From Branchinecta lynchi (lineage: Eukaryota; Arthropoda; Branchiopoda; Anostraca; Branchinectidae), in contig JAKZAP010000008.1 in assembly GCA_023053575.1 (NCBI GenBank), positions 5,226,715-5,290,714 of the forward strand: 64,000 nucleotides of DNA, in the 5' to 3' direction. Made by a program: the position numbers and the translations under genes. Positions 1 to 10,681 of the stretch are shown here, in pieces (the stretch's first letter is position 1; every line of letters starts with the position of its first letter). The notes under the pieces are model-generated. The model was not told where the DNA came from, searched no databases, and saw only the letters and a list, made by a program, of their open reading frames with translations.

Positions 1-450
1 TTTGCACAATAATTTCTTTTAAAATTTGAGCCTCCAATTTTGAGGTCACATAATTCGAGCTTGGCAACCCCTCCTGTACGCTACTTCTTTGTCTATATTT
101 TTTTTCTTCACTGGTATATGCAGAGGCATTACTAGCCAAAATTTTCAGGGGGGGGGGGGAAGGTATATATTGACTGGCTGGTCATTTTTACAGTCAAACT
201 GACTGATATAGGATGTAGATACAGAAATATTTTCTGTAACTACCTGCCCGTCATAGTAACACAGGTATTATGCGTTATTTCAATGTTATTGATCCAGTGG
301 AAGCCTACTAGAAATTGAGCGGCGAGCATGTAGACGGTCGCATGCATCGAAGTCAAGATGCTTGCTCCTTTTAGTTTGTTTACTTTCTTTTTCCCTTCAT
401 TTTCCACTTTTTTGTTATATAGTGGGAATAAAAAAAAAAAAAGATATTTA
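1..450. other. Non-coding, no gene seen
   Basis: A/T-rich sequence with a G9 run near 150 and an A12 run near 432. The first 80 bases resemble, in reverse, the arms of the foldback element at 893-1107 (the phrases on both are built around 'aatttgag' and 'ttttgaggt'). No splice-supported or long open frame is convincing. Confidence 0.5.
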
Positions 451-590
451 GAAAAACTGACTATTTTTACAAAAAATCTACTATTCTTATGAAAAACCAC
501 CTTTTTTTAAGAAAACCCACTGTTTTTTAAGAAAAATCGACTGTTTTGAAGACAAATTGGCTGTTCCCAAGAAAAAAGGTCTGTTTTGAA
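451..590. repeat. Degenerate 20-bp tandem repeat, 7 units
   Basis: Seven consecutive 20-base units follow the pattern GAAAA-nnC-nACTGTTTTnnAA. The period is exact although individual units differ by several bases. The minus-strand frame across it is open only because 20 bp units drift through frames; I see no protein there. Confidence 0.7.
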
Positions 591-892
591 CATTGTGGCG
601 CAACTTGGTTTTTTGCCGACTGGTAGCAGCTTTGGAGGGGCCATCCTCCCCTCCCCCTCCCCATATGTGACATCCCTGGGTATATGTACTCTCTCACAGA
701 TGAGCAAAAAGAGATAATGCAACTAAAGATCATTTCTAGTAAGACGTGTGCTACAATAAAAAAAAGGAGCTAGGCCTAAAAAAAAAATGTGAAAACACTA
801 ATTTTCTCATCATCTTTCCATAATAAGATGGGCAATGATATTACCCATTTTGGGATGGATCAGGATAGCACATCTCAATTTTGGGTAGACCT

Positions 893-1107
893 ACGGGAGA
901 GGTACCCAACCTGGAATTTACATAACCTCAAAAATTGGCCTCTAAAAAGTTAAAAGAAAATTTCTTTGCAGTCCTAACTAGGTCCTAACTGTCAAGACCT
1001 AGTTAGAACTGTAGAGAAATATTCTTTACTATTTTTGAAGCCCATTTTGAGGTTATTTAAATTTCAGGTTGGGACCCAACCAACCAACTTGGGTACATCT
1101 CCTGTGT
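893..1107. mobile_element. Foldback/MITE-like inverted-repeat element
   Basis: The left arm (gggagaggtacccaacctgg...) and right arm (ending ...gggtacatctcctgtg) are imperfect inverted copies of about 90 bp. The centre holds a short perfect turn, 'aactaggtc' against 'gacctagtt'. There is no coding capacity. The structure fits a small DNA-transposon derivative; the superfamily is unknown. Confidence 0.6.
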
Positions 1108-2305
1108 ATCCAGCATTCAGAATACCCTATACCTAACGCTGGGTACACTATGCCAAATATTGGATATTCTGACTCAATAAAATATTGATGATTTGAATGA
1201 AGCTTAGAAATCAACCAATCAGAATTCAGTTATGGTGGAGTACAGTAGAGGTATGTTTATGTGAATGTTGTCTACAGCGAACAGTCTCTGAAGAGAAAAC
1301 TAAAAGGCATTTCTTTGACCCAAAAAGATGGCAGTTTTAACGGACTCCTCAAATAGAAGAAGCACATTAATAAATTCAAAGTAAAATAATATCAATCAAT
1401 CAATCAATCTATTTATTACCCATCCAAACAATGAAGGGCATGTAACCCTAGTGACAGAGTACAACAAAGGAAAAAAAAAAAAAAAAAAAAAAAGACAATG
1501 CACATAGGAAAACTTTACACTAAACACAGCACAAACATCACTACAGATTACACGAAACAAGAAGACCACTGGTGGTTCAGCTTACTGGCAGAAGATTTGA
1601 AATCTTCCACTCTTTTATCTATAATCTTAGCATGCAATTTAATGTGTTAAGAAAATCTATGCCAGGATAAACTAAGTCCAAAACATGCCAGTGATTCTCA
1701 GGAAGAATGAGTAAACGTGCCCGTAATGACTCAAACTCAACAACTCAAATCCTGAGTCAGCGCATCTTTGACACCATTTCTTCCTTTCTTCTGCAGGTAC
1801 CTGGATCTGACCCGGAGATTCTGCATCGGCACGGAGAGATAGTCATCAAGAGTATTACCTCACCTAGCTGATTGTTCATTTTCTTAGTTCATGTAGTTCA
1901 ATAAGTACACCTTTACTGTGGGTCAGAGTTAGGGTACCAATACTAACCAGTATCCAGCATCTGGCATAGATCCAAAAATCAGGGGTTTGTAGCAGTCTAC
2001 CACAAATCCCTGATTTTTGGATACCCTATGCCAAACGCTGGGTATATCTAGCATTTAGCATAGCCTATGCCTAACGCTCGATGCCCCTGGGATACCCTAT
2101 GCCAAACGCTGGATACCTGTTGGTAACCTAACCCTGACCTAGCCTACCTCAATAGAAAGGAGTTCTGATTGGTTGATATTTTAGCTTCACTCAAATCATC
2201 AATATTGCACCTGACATCAGCCTGGCATAGTGTATCCAGCGTTAGGCATAGGGTATGCCAAACACTAGACATATCCGGCGTTTGGCATAGGGTATCCAAA
2301 AATCA
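1105..2305. mobile_element. 1.2-kb element with inverted ends and palindromic GTATCCAGC repeats
   Basis: Sequence at 1174-1226 recurs inverted at 2158-2210 (both built on 'caaccaatcagaa'), and the outer flanks carry inverted copies of a motif reading GTATCCAGCRTTTGGCATAGGGTATCC. Extra inverted copies of the motif lie at 1940-2110. The interior includes an L2-like LINE 3' tail on the minus strand at 1389-1490 (AATC repeats, then an A-run on the other side). Probably a non-autonomous DNA element with nested material. Confidence 0.5.
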
Positions 2306-2310
2306 GGGGT

Positions 2311-3080
2311 TTGTGGTTGACTGGTTTGTAGTATACTGGATGGATGTGGCATTTCTGGTCATAGTGGACACAGAGTGGACAGCAGAAGAAAAAGAATCTT
2401 TATTAGTTAACAACTGATAAGAAAGGAATACTAGAAACAAACTTTACACACTGCTTGCTCTGCAGGTGTCCCAACTTAATAAAAGTTCAGTCAGTGAGAA
2501 AAGAGTTGTTGACAGCAAAATCTTTTCTTCCGAGGCATAGAGCTTGTTACAAAATGACAAAGATATTGATAGTACAATCATAGTTGTTGTAAACATCTAG
2601 GAGACTATAATGAGTGAAGATACTGCAGCTGAACATCATCAGGTAAAAACATGAATTCTGCAAGTTCTTGGTTGCCCGCTGTTGTCACTCGCATTTTTCT
2701 GCGGTCTATGCTGGTCAGGTTCTCTGACCAGTTCGTCATTTTCGTACATAGAGTTGTATACGATATAGAGTAAATCGAATGTGTGACCAACGAAGTATCA
2801 AGAATAAATAATTAATTATTTATTTATTCTTGGTAGTCTCTATCCCCTAAAGGCCATATGCAGAATAAACAAACAACTCACAGGAAACTGAGACAAAATA
2901 ATAAACTAAGAAACAGCATTTCTCACTCGAGTGCTTTTCCTGCAAAATTAAATAGAAAATGATTGTGCTTCTCGAGGCTTTTTGCACAGAGTTATATAGA
3001 ACTTTATTATTGTATATAATCACTTTCTCCAGAGAGCTACTGTTTATAGGGACCGCGCAAAGTGATCCAGTCCCGTTTTG
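2311..3080. other. Non-coding stretch
   Basis: Unique-looking A/T-rich sequence. A small inverted repeat of 'aataaataatta' type sits at 2800-2835. No recognisable gene. Confidence 0.4.
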
Positions 3081-4841
3081 TGGCACTTGCAGCTCCGCTC
3101 AAGTGCCATATACCGATCGCTTTTCGGTCGGTCGGTCGGTCCACTCATCTCGAGCTAGGGCACTTCCAGATGTGCTAGGAGGATGAAACTTGGTAGGCGT
3201 ATCAGAGACCCCACCAAACTGACTGGGAAATTATCATTTCCCTGATCCGACCACCCTGGGGGGAGTGGAGGGAGGGGTAATCCGGAATATTGACGGATGT
3301 ACCACTTCTGAACGGGGAATCGGATCTTAACGAAACTTGATATTTGTAAAGAGCTCCTGTATCAGATGTCACACTTCAAGTCCGGAATGGATCCGATTAC
3401 TTTTTTTTTTTGGGGGGGGGGGGAGTTGGAGGGGGGGGGACCGGAAATTGGAGGACATGTTCAGAGAAGACGGTATCGGGATGAAACTCGATGGGAAGAA
3501 CAAGCACAAGCCCTAGAGACAGAGCTGACAAGACCGGACCGGATCCGACCACTTTGGGGGGAGTTGGAGGGAGGGTTCCGGATTTCCGCTGAATCCGAGT
3601 TAAGATGCTTATACATATGCCAGGACAATGAAACTTGACAGGCATATCAGGGACCCGACCAAAACTGAAAATAGTCACTTCCCCCATTTAACCACTGTGG
3701 GGGGAGTGGAGGGAGGGGGAGTCCGGAATATTGACGTATTTATAACTTTTGAACGTGTAATCGGATGTTAATGAAACTTGATATTTGGAAAGATCTCGTG
3801 TCTGAGATGTCACACTTCAAGTCCGGAATGGATCCGGTGACTTTGGGGGGAGTAGGAAGTGGGAACCGGAAATCGTGTGACTTGTTCAGAGTGGACGGAT
3901 CGGGATGAAACTTGGTGGTAAGAACATGCACAAGCCCTAAATAAATAGTTGACAAGACCGGACCGGATCCGACCACTGTGGGGGAAGCTGTAGTGGGGGT
4001 TGCGAAATTCCGGTGATCCCGAGTTAAGATGCTTGTACATGTGCTAGGACGATGAAACTTGACAGGCGGATCAAGGACTCGACAATTTAACTCAAGAACA
4101 GTCGTTTCTCCGATTTGACAATCGCGGGGGGAGTGGAGGAAGCGGTAATCCGGAATATTGAGATACGTCCAACTTTTGAACGGATGATCGGATCCTAATG
4201 AAACTTGATATTCGGAAAGAGCTCTTGTCTCTGATGTCACATTTCAAGTGCGGATAGGATCGGATCAATGCGGGGGGGGGGGGCCGGAAATTTTGTGACA
4301 CACTTAGAGTGTAGCCATTGATATGACACTTGGTAGGAAGAACATTAGAGACTTGACAAGATTGACTTACAAATTGTCACTTCCCACATCTGACCATCCC
4401 TTAAAGTACTCACCTTATAACCGCAAAGTACAAAAAATACATTGAAGCAAAATCTTCATTTTAATCAAGGGTTCAGGGGTTTTGCATAGAAATGACTTTC
4501 TAGCACCCTTAAAGTGCGCATCCTAACCGAAAAGTAAAAAAGTGCTTTTGACCAAACCATATATATTCATGATCCTAAAGGTCCAAGGATCATTTTTGCC
4601 TCAAGGGCTTTGAGTACAGGTGGATTTCTTGTGCACTTAAAGTGCGCATCATCACAGCCAAGTGCAACAAAAACTTTTTTTTTACCGAACGGTACATTCT
4701 AGTGATTTAAAAGGGCCCATTGCCATTCTTATCAGAAGGTTTTTGCTTACAAATGTTCACAACAAACCTACGAATTGGCAAATTCCTACTTATGTCCTTT
4801 TACCAAGCCTTGCAAGTGCCATATGAGCTTCCAGCTCTTGT
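3081..4841 (-). mobile_element. HINE-A copy (helentron-like, non-autonomous)
   Basis: This copy is in minus orientation. Its 5' end lies at 4841 (ACAAGAGCTGGAAGCTCATA, then TGGCACTTG). Its 3' end lies at 3081-3113, a hairpin of TGGCACTTG...CAAGTGCCA preceded by a CGGTCGGTCGG-type microsatellite. The interior has about 430-440 bp tandem units (the phrase CCGGAATATTGA recurs near 3281, 3723 and 4149) and, near the 5' end, three degenerate units starting CTTAAAGTGCGCATC at about 4391, 4503 and 4633. The same termini bound copies elsewhere in the window. A subterminal 3' hairpin, internal tandem array and microsatellite match the known plan of helentron-associated elements; no Rep/helicase is encoded. 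Confidence 0.65.
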
Positions 4842-5954
4842 TGGGATTCCGGACGTTTGTGATAGGATACCTGCGAGTCCTGAGACTTCGTAGTTTGTCA
4901 GTGTGTCCGTCGTCTCGTGCTCGTAGCACGATAACTCTCGAAGGAGTTGAGACATTTTATTCAAACTTGGTTTAGGGCTTCTTTGGGTCAAAGTATAGGT
5001 TAATTTCGTGGATGGGCTCCCTAGCCCTATATCTAGGCGTGGGGAGGGGTTCAAGTTAAAGTGCGAAATAAATGTTTTCAAAAGCTAAAGAAATAGTCGA
5101 TTTAGGGGTTAAAAAGACATGCTGAATCCATATCTGAAACTTGTGCCCTCGCTAGCAAATAGTTCGTCCGAAACCCGTCAAAACTGAAAAATTGTTGAAG
5201 GCTAAAGTTCGATGTTGGGTTAAGAATACATGCTGAGTCCGTTTTTTTGAACTTTATTCTCTTGACGAACGCGGGCCGCAATCGAGGCCGCAATGCGTCC
5301 GAAAACGGAAATTAGTAAAAGTCAGTAAAAGTTAAAGCTGACGAATATTCCTCCAGCCCAAACTGACTGCGAATCATATTTGACACTGCAAAACAGATAA
5401 GTCAGCTACCTTTTATCAGAGATACATTTTGGCACATTAACGTTAATTTTTCAGCTTGAGAGGTTTGAGCCAGAAGCGGACCCTTGTCAGGAAGGTCCGA
5501 AATATAGCTCTAATAGAATGTAGCTGATTTAGTTTTGCAGTGTCAATATAAAGCTAAAGTCTTATCTGAAGTTGATTAGGGCTCGATACAAGGGTAAGGA
5601 ACGTGCTGAATTCGTGTTTTAAACGTCATTTTCTAGCCGGACAAGTAGATACGTGGTGAAGTTAAATCCAATGTTTAATTTCTAGCTGTACAAGCCATTC
5701 GCCCGGCAAAATCGTGAATTTGGTTGAACTGAAGTTTAACTCCCTAGTTTAATAGAGCTTTGGTATGGGGTTAAAGAGGCATGCTGAATCCATATCCGTC
5801 CTTAGTTTTCTCAACGGATCGGTCTTTTTGTCATATTTGCGGAGAAAGGGAGCTAAAAATACAGGGAAAAAAGCTTTCAGTAAAACTGTGTACAAGGTTT
5901 TTAAATTGTAAATTAAGACTGTGAGTCGGGAAATTCCATACTCTAGTTGATTAA
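4842..5954 (+). mobile_element. HINE-B copy, 3'-truncated and interrupted
   Basis: Begins with a diverged version of the HINE-B 5' end (TTGGGATTCC... then GATACCTGCGAG), followed by the GTCCGT microsatellite and the conserved 'gcacgataactctcgaagg'. It continues with the roughly 135-bp tandem unit containing 'acatgctgaatcc'. It is interrupted at about 5346-5540 by a dispersed SINE-like repeat (see 33305) and stops where a MITE begins at 5955. It abuts the 5' end of the minus-strand HINE-A copy directly. Confidence 0.6.
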
Positions 5955-6371
5955 AAGCGCGTTCTCGCCGTTCCCCGAGGACTCCACTTGAGGAGTCCCA
6001 GTGTTTTTGTTTGTCCCGGGGACTCACTCTCACCCCCCGAATTCTCGCGAGTTCCCACGGAAGGGGAATGCTCCGATTGTCATCACCGTCGTAAAGAAGG
6101 ACTCCCTTTCAGATTCGGAGGGCAATAAGTTTTTGCTGGTGTTGGTGCAATAAATTAATTAAAAACAATCAGAATCATCAAAACCAAAAATAAAATGGAG
6201 CCAGACTAATTTCGTCAACTGCTTTTTTTGTTCGAACAAAATCCATTTTAGAAGTATTCCCCATGTTCGCGTTGTTTTCCATCCGCGAAGTCCGCGTGCA
6301 ATGACTCCATCTATTCTCGCCATTCCCTTTGATTCCCCGAGGAGTCTTCGGGGAACGGCAAGAATACGCCT
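5955..6371. mobile_element. MITE family 3 (TIR AGGCGTATTCTCGCCGTTCC)
   Basis: About 417 bp with terminal inverted repeats related to AGGCGTATTCTCGCCGTTCC and flanked by a 3-bp TAA duplication (5952-5954 and 6372-6374). Subterminal sequence is itself palindromic (GGACTCC...GGAGTCC). Three relatives lie at 28479, 31203 and 35003. No transposase is present. The superfamily is uncertain; 3-bp TSDs would fit PIF/Harbinger-like transposition but the duplications are not always TWA. Confidence 0.75.
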
Positions 6372-6575
6372 TAAGTTGGAAACACGCCGGTGATCGTAGG
6401 GAAGACAAAGAAACGTCACTCAGACGAATATTCAAAATTGACTCAAATCCTAAGGTTAATATATTATAATATAATATATTGTAATTATAATCAACAATGC
6501 TTGTTGTGGTGACGCGTCTGGTTATTTCGCTAGGCACACGGCGATCCTTCGTCGGCCCGAAGAGTTAGTCATGAA

Positions 6576-6861
6576 GAGCGTGTTCCACCCTTCTAACAGT
6601 AGTTACTATTTCCGTTCCATCCTCACGAAAAGTTACTACGCTGACCGTTCCAACGTTCTCGAAATAGTAACTAATAGTTACTATTTGCTTACCATGCTCG
6701 GGAGCGTAGTAACTACGCATCTCTGTAACGTGATTGGTCGGATTCGCCCGTGGCATGATATCCTGCTGGGAAACAGAAAAATCGTTGCAGCCTTGACGGC
6801 AAAAAGTCAGAATTCGTGACGTCGTGCGTAGTAACTACGGTAAGTAGGGTGGAGCACGCTC
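6576..6861 (+). mobile_element. MITE family 4 (TIR GAGCGTGTTCCACCC)
   Basis: 286-bp element with ends GAGCGTGTTCCACCC / GGGTGGAGCACGCTC. The interior is rich in TAGTAACTA blocks and includes an ATTGG box near 6733. Other copies lie at 19314-19608 and, inverted, 43759-44063, plus a right-end fragment at 53822-53872. Non-coding. Confidence 0.75.
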
Positions 6862-6876
6862 CAAGAGTATTTGTTC

Positions 6877-6947
6877 ACTTCCGACGAACTTTCTAACCAG
6901 ACTGCCCACCTTGGATGGGCAGTCTGGTTAGAAAGTTCGTCGGAAGT
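6877..6947. repeat. Near-perfect 71-bp hairpin
   Basis: Two 32-base arms (ACTTCCGACGAA...CTGCCCA) are exact reverse complements around a 7-base loop. It lies 15 bp beyond the right end of the MITE at 6576-6861. No coding role seen. Confidence 0.9.
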
Positions 6948-7070
6948 TTACGAATGGACATAATTATCAGATATTCTTTTCGGTGAAAAGTATTGTCTTA
7001 TGGTCTCGATAAGGGGTCTGTAAGGACCAGATTGCAAGCTAACTGACTCTGGATGTCTGCGAGACCCATT

Positions 7071-7419
7071 AGTTGTGTTTTTACAGATACCATGGTATCT
7101 GATACCACGGTCTAAAGTCGTTTTTGCATCGTGGTATCTGATACCACGGTCAAAAGGTGTTTTTGCAGTTATCGTGGTATCTGAAAAAGTCTTCCCACTT
7201 CCATCAGTCTTTGTCAAATTGGTGGGAAAGAAGTTTGGTACTTAGTGATGTGACTGAATATCAAATTTTCTTTTGGGATGACTTTTAAAAGCGCAATTTC
7301 GGCAATTTTCGTTTTTGCAGAGCAACCGTATATCAGATACCACGGTAACTGCAAAACCGACTAATTGCATATCCAGTTACTGTGGTCACAGATGCCATGG
7401 CATCTGCAAAAACGCAACT
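7071..7419. mobile_element. MITE family 5, empty-site copy (TIR AGTTGCGTTTTTGC)
   Basis: 349-bp element with ends AGTTGTGTTTTTAC.../...GCAAAAACGCAACT flanked by a 3-bp ATT duplication. The interior is a run of inverted GATACCATGGTATC-type palindromes. It is the uninterrupted paralogue of the copy at 47634-49016, which carries a HINE-B insertion at the position equivalent to about 7266 here. Confidence 0.75.
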
Positions 7420-7437
7420 ATTGTATGTATAGATAAG

Positions 7438-7475
7438 TCCAAAAATACCCATCGAAACCTTTGGTCTTGTTTGAG
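7438..7475 (+). mobile_element. HINE-B 3'-end fragment
   Basis: Matches the terminal stretch CCCATCGAAACCTTTGGTCTTG found at the 3' end of HINE-B copies. No upstream HINE-B sequence precedes it. Confidence 0.5.
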
Positions 7476-8080
7476 TTAGGCATTCTTATTTTTTTTTTAT
7501 ACTCGCCAGCTTTGGCGGTCAGAAATAAATGAAATGAAATCGCACACAAGTTTGCTACACATCACTGTTTTGATTCCAGAGACTGAAAGCAGCACTTCAC
7601 TATTCCGTTGGAAAATTATGCGAAGATCTAAGCGCAAAGATTGGAGGGATTTCGTTCTCAAAAGAAACAGTTGCAGCCATTTCGGAGCTCGCTGACCTAC
7701 AAATCGCAACCTACGCTCGGGATCTGGACAAATTTTCGAAGTAAGTCGTATGCTCGTCTCATGAGTTGCCTTTGTGGCAGAATTTTCTAACTTTTGCGAG
7801 GCTTCGTTCGTGGTATACATTCGATGTTACAAAGTATTTTGTGAGCAGTAAACGGATGGCAGTGTTTCTTTTGTAAGCGGTGGCAGGCTTTTCTTGCTTT
7901 TAGCATTGTCATCATGGAAGCGACCTCTAATGCAGTAGTTTAGGTGACAGCTCTGTGTTACAAGTTACCCTTTCCACGGTGAATATAGCTGAAGAAGTGT
8001 TGCGCCGCGAAGGAAGTGAAGGAAGCTCTGGCGATAGCACGTCAAGAAGCTTGGAAGTTGGCAAGGGACAGGTTCAAGTT

Positions 8081-8290
8081 CAGGTTTATATATTTACGTA
8101 AAAATTTATAAAATAAATTACACTTCTTTCCTGGCAGAGAGGCATCTCGAATGCTCGCGAACAACATACAATGAAAAAAACAGTTTAACTTAAATAAATA
8201 ACGAGTAATCATCCGCAATACCATAAATACAAAATAAATAACAAAATACCACATTCACCAGACCAGACTTGCACCTCCAACTTTTCAATC
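8081..8290 (-). mobile_element. Probable LINE 3' tail, antisense
   Basis: A/T-rich stretch starting with a poly-T/TTTAC-like segment on the plus strand, lying inside what appears to be LINE ORF1-region sequence. It looks like a short 3'-end insertion; it has no coding content. Confidence 0.3.
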
Positions 8291-8300
8291 CTGTGGACCT

Positions 8301-10680
8301 TTGCAAGGGAATGCAACCTTCCGGACCATTCAAGAGGGGTACGATAAGGAGATAGAAGTTTGGGTTTCAAGAGGGGTTAGTGAAATTAGACTAGGTGACC
8401 ATGTTTTCCAAGCATATTCTGTGAAAGACGTTCTAAACCTACCCGATCCTGTGTCTAGACCTATCCAGTGGTATCAAGGGCTTTCCTTGACATGATTTCT
8501 TGTTTTTTCTGTTCATGGATTCTTCCGATCAGTTTTTTGAAGCTAGGCTCAAGCTAAGTGAAATTTTGAATCTTTCTCTTGGTTCACCAAATGATTCGAA
8601 TGTTTATTTATTTGATCTAATAAAACGGCCAACTTGGGCCATACTAAACAACTAACAATAAATATTAACAACTAAAAACAATAATCTACCCAACATCAAA
8701 TGCTGAATACAGCTCACTGTTCCATGCCATCCACAGAGGTAAGGATAGCCGCATGTTTGGGCCCGAGAGAATCACAAGGAGTGGATTACTGGACCGAAGG
8801 ATCCGGGTCTGGAGAGAGAAGATAGACCGACGCCTGAGTTCCCCAAAAGAAGGAAGACCCTCACCGACAAACATCCCGGAAGCACTACAGTTCCAAGGTA
8901 GACCATGTAGCCACCGGAATGAATTGTTATAAAGAACCCGTAAAGTATTCTCGCATTTCACAGATGTAGAGTGGGTTAGTGACAAACAATACAGTGGAGT
9001 ACAGTAAGCCCTGAAAAGGAAAGTTTTAACTGAAGAATCACAACTAGAGAACTTTCTAATAAGGATATTAGCACGGACACACAGTGATCGGGACACCACT
9101 GAAACATGGAGGTCGTCTCTAAGTGAACTGCAGAAAGTATATCCCAAATACTTAAACGACTGTACAAACACAAGCGGTACTCCAGATAGGATAGCAGTAC
9201 GTATGTGCTTGAGAGACATGCCAGGTGGGATGAACGCCATACATGTGCCGTTACCGATAAATCTTCCTGAGTGTACCTTCTTAGATTTTGATTCGGTTGT
9301 ATCTTCTTTTCCTTCCCAATCGGCGAATCTGAAGGTTCTGCTCTTGGATGCTCAAGGTCTTTTCTCCGCTTTTAACGAGCTGAAAATTCTTGTTCAGAGA
9401 AATGATGTGGACTTAATTGCTGTTTGTGCACCATTTCTGTCGGACTGTTCTCCAGTGAGCCTTCTTGATATTCCTGGGTATACGTGTGTTTCTAAAAATC
9501 GTTCGGCTAAAGGTGGTCTAGTAATTTACATGCGAAGTTCATTTGATTTTACTGTGATCATGATCATGATTTTACTGTGACATTTGGTTTTGTTTACCGA
9601 CCTACTTCTTGTTCACATTCCAATTTCGAATCATCACTTTCTGTGTTATGTGCAGGGCTTTCTATTTCCTGGAATTGCACTATCGTCACGGGTGATTTTA
9701 ACTAAGACTTACTTGATCTATCTAATTCTGCTAATTTGAATATCTTGACTAATATGCTTACTTATAATTTTATTTTCCAACTATTTCTCTGCCGTCTCGT
9801 GTTGCTCGATTATCCGCAACGCTTATTGATAATGTTTTCTACTCTGGTGGGTCCCTTCATGCGGAATATTCTGCTGTAATTTCTTTTGACACGTCTGACC
9901 ATTTCCTGGTGCTAACCCAGTTTTTGTTACCCATGAATAGCCGTTCTGGCAACCCAAAATTAAAAGAAAGAAATGAGTTTCATGCAGTTGACATGGACAA
10001 GCTCGTTGTTATCTTCTGAAGTATGGTCTAGTGTTTTTAATTGTCGTGACGCTAATCTTGCATTCCCTATTTTTCTTAATCGTCTTAGAACATTATGTGA
10101 TGATTGTCGATCTACTACGCCTTCATCAGGAAAGTTTACTCAAAAGCACGATCCTTTGATTACAACTGGGATTCTAGCTTCTTTGAAACGGAAAAGTGTA
10201 ATTCGTTTAGATTAGCTAAAAAAAAATAGCGACAAAACTTTTGAACTATATCGTGCTTACAGAAACAAGTTAAACTCGTTGATTCGTGATTCTAAACGTA
10301 AATATTTGTCTGATCGTTTTCAAAGACAATGCTAAGAAAACGTGGGAGACAATTAATAGTATTATTCGACCCAATCTTATATCCAAGGATTCAATAAATT
10401 CACTGAAACTAGGCGGTGATCCATGTCTGACCCTAAACGTATTGTAAACGAATTAGCGAAGCATTTTAGTTCTTGCGGGAAAAAAATTGCTGATGGGGTT
10501 AAAGCTAACGTCAAGCCAGATAGTCGTTATTTTGGACCAAATACAAGTAACCCTTCAAATTCGTCTTTTTCTTTCCAAAATATTTCCCAGGATTATTTAT
10601 CGAAAATTTTCAAAGAGATTAAATACGATCGATTCTTCATACGAGTTTGGATTTTCTTCCAAATTTATTCTTACCATTAG
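8301..10680 (+). pseudogene. Degraded LINE (CR1/Jockey-like): ORF1 tail, APE endonuclease, linker
   Basis: A first frame ends at 8495 and a new ATG lies at 8515, the usual ORF1/ORF2 spacing. ORF2 starts MDSSDQFFEARLK and is interrupted at 8604 by an antisense LINE fragment. It resumes at about 9243 with an apurinic-endonuclease-like domain (LLLDAQGLFSAFNELK, then a GDFN motif near 9690-9705), and continues as the pre-RT linker (10423-10680). At least five stops or frameshifts break it between 9580 and 10430, and the reverse transcriptase is missing. The domain order fits CR1/L2/Jockey-type LINEs. Clearly dead. Confidence 0.75.
8604..9242 (-). pseudogene. 5'-truncated LINE insertion: RT C-terminus and 3' tail
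   Basis: On the minus strand 9240-8686 encodes 184 residues typical of the C-terminal part of LINE reverse transcriptase: KYLGYTFCSSLRDD, then RANILIRKFSSCDSSVK and FRAYCTPLYC. It is followed by a short 3' tail with AATAAA and (AAATA) repeats. It lies inside the plus-strand LINE; a 4-bp ATGT at 8600-8603 and 9243-9246 may be its target duplication. Joining the flanks keeps the host ORF2 in frame. Confidence 0.75.
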
Positions 10681-10681
10681 C

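Noticed and set aside
3740..4301. Minus-strand open frames of 166 and 69 residues
   Set aside because: Same HINE-A array read in other frames; no domain, no splice context.
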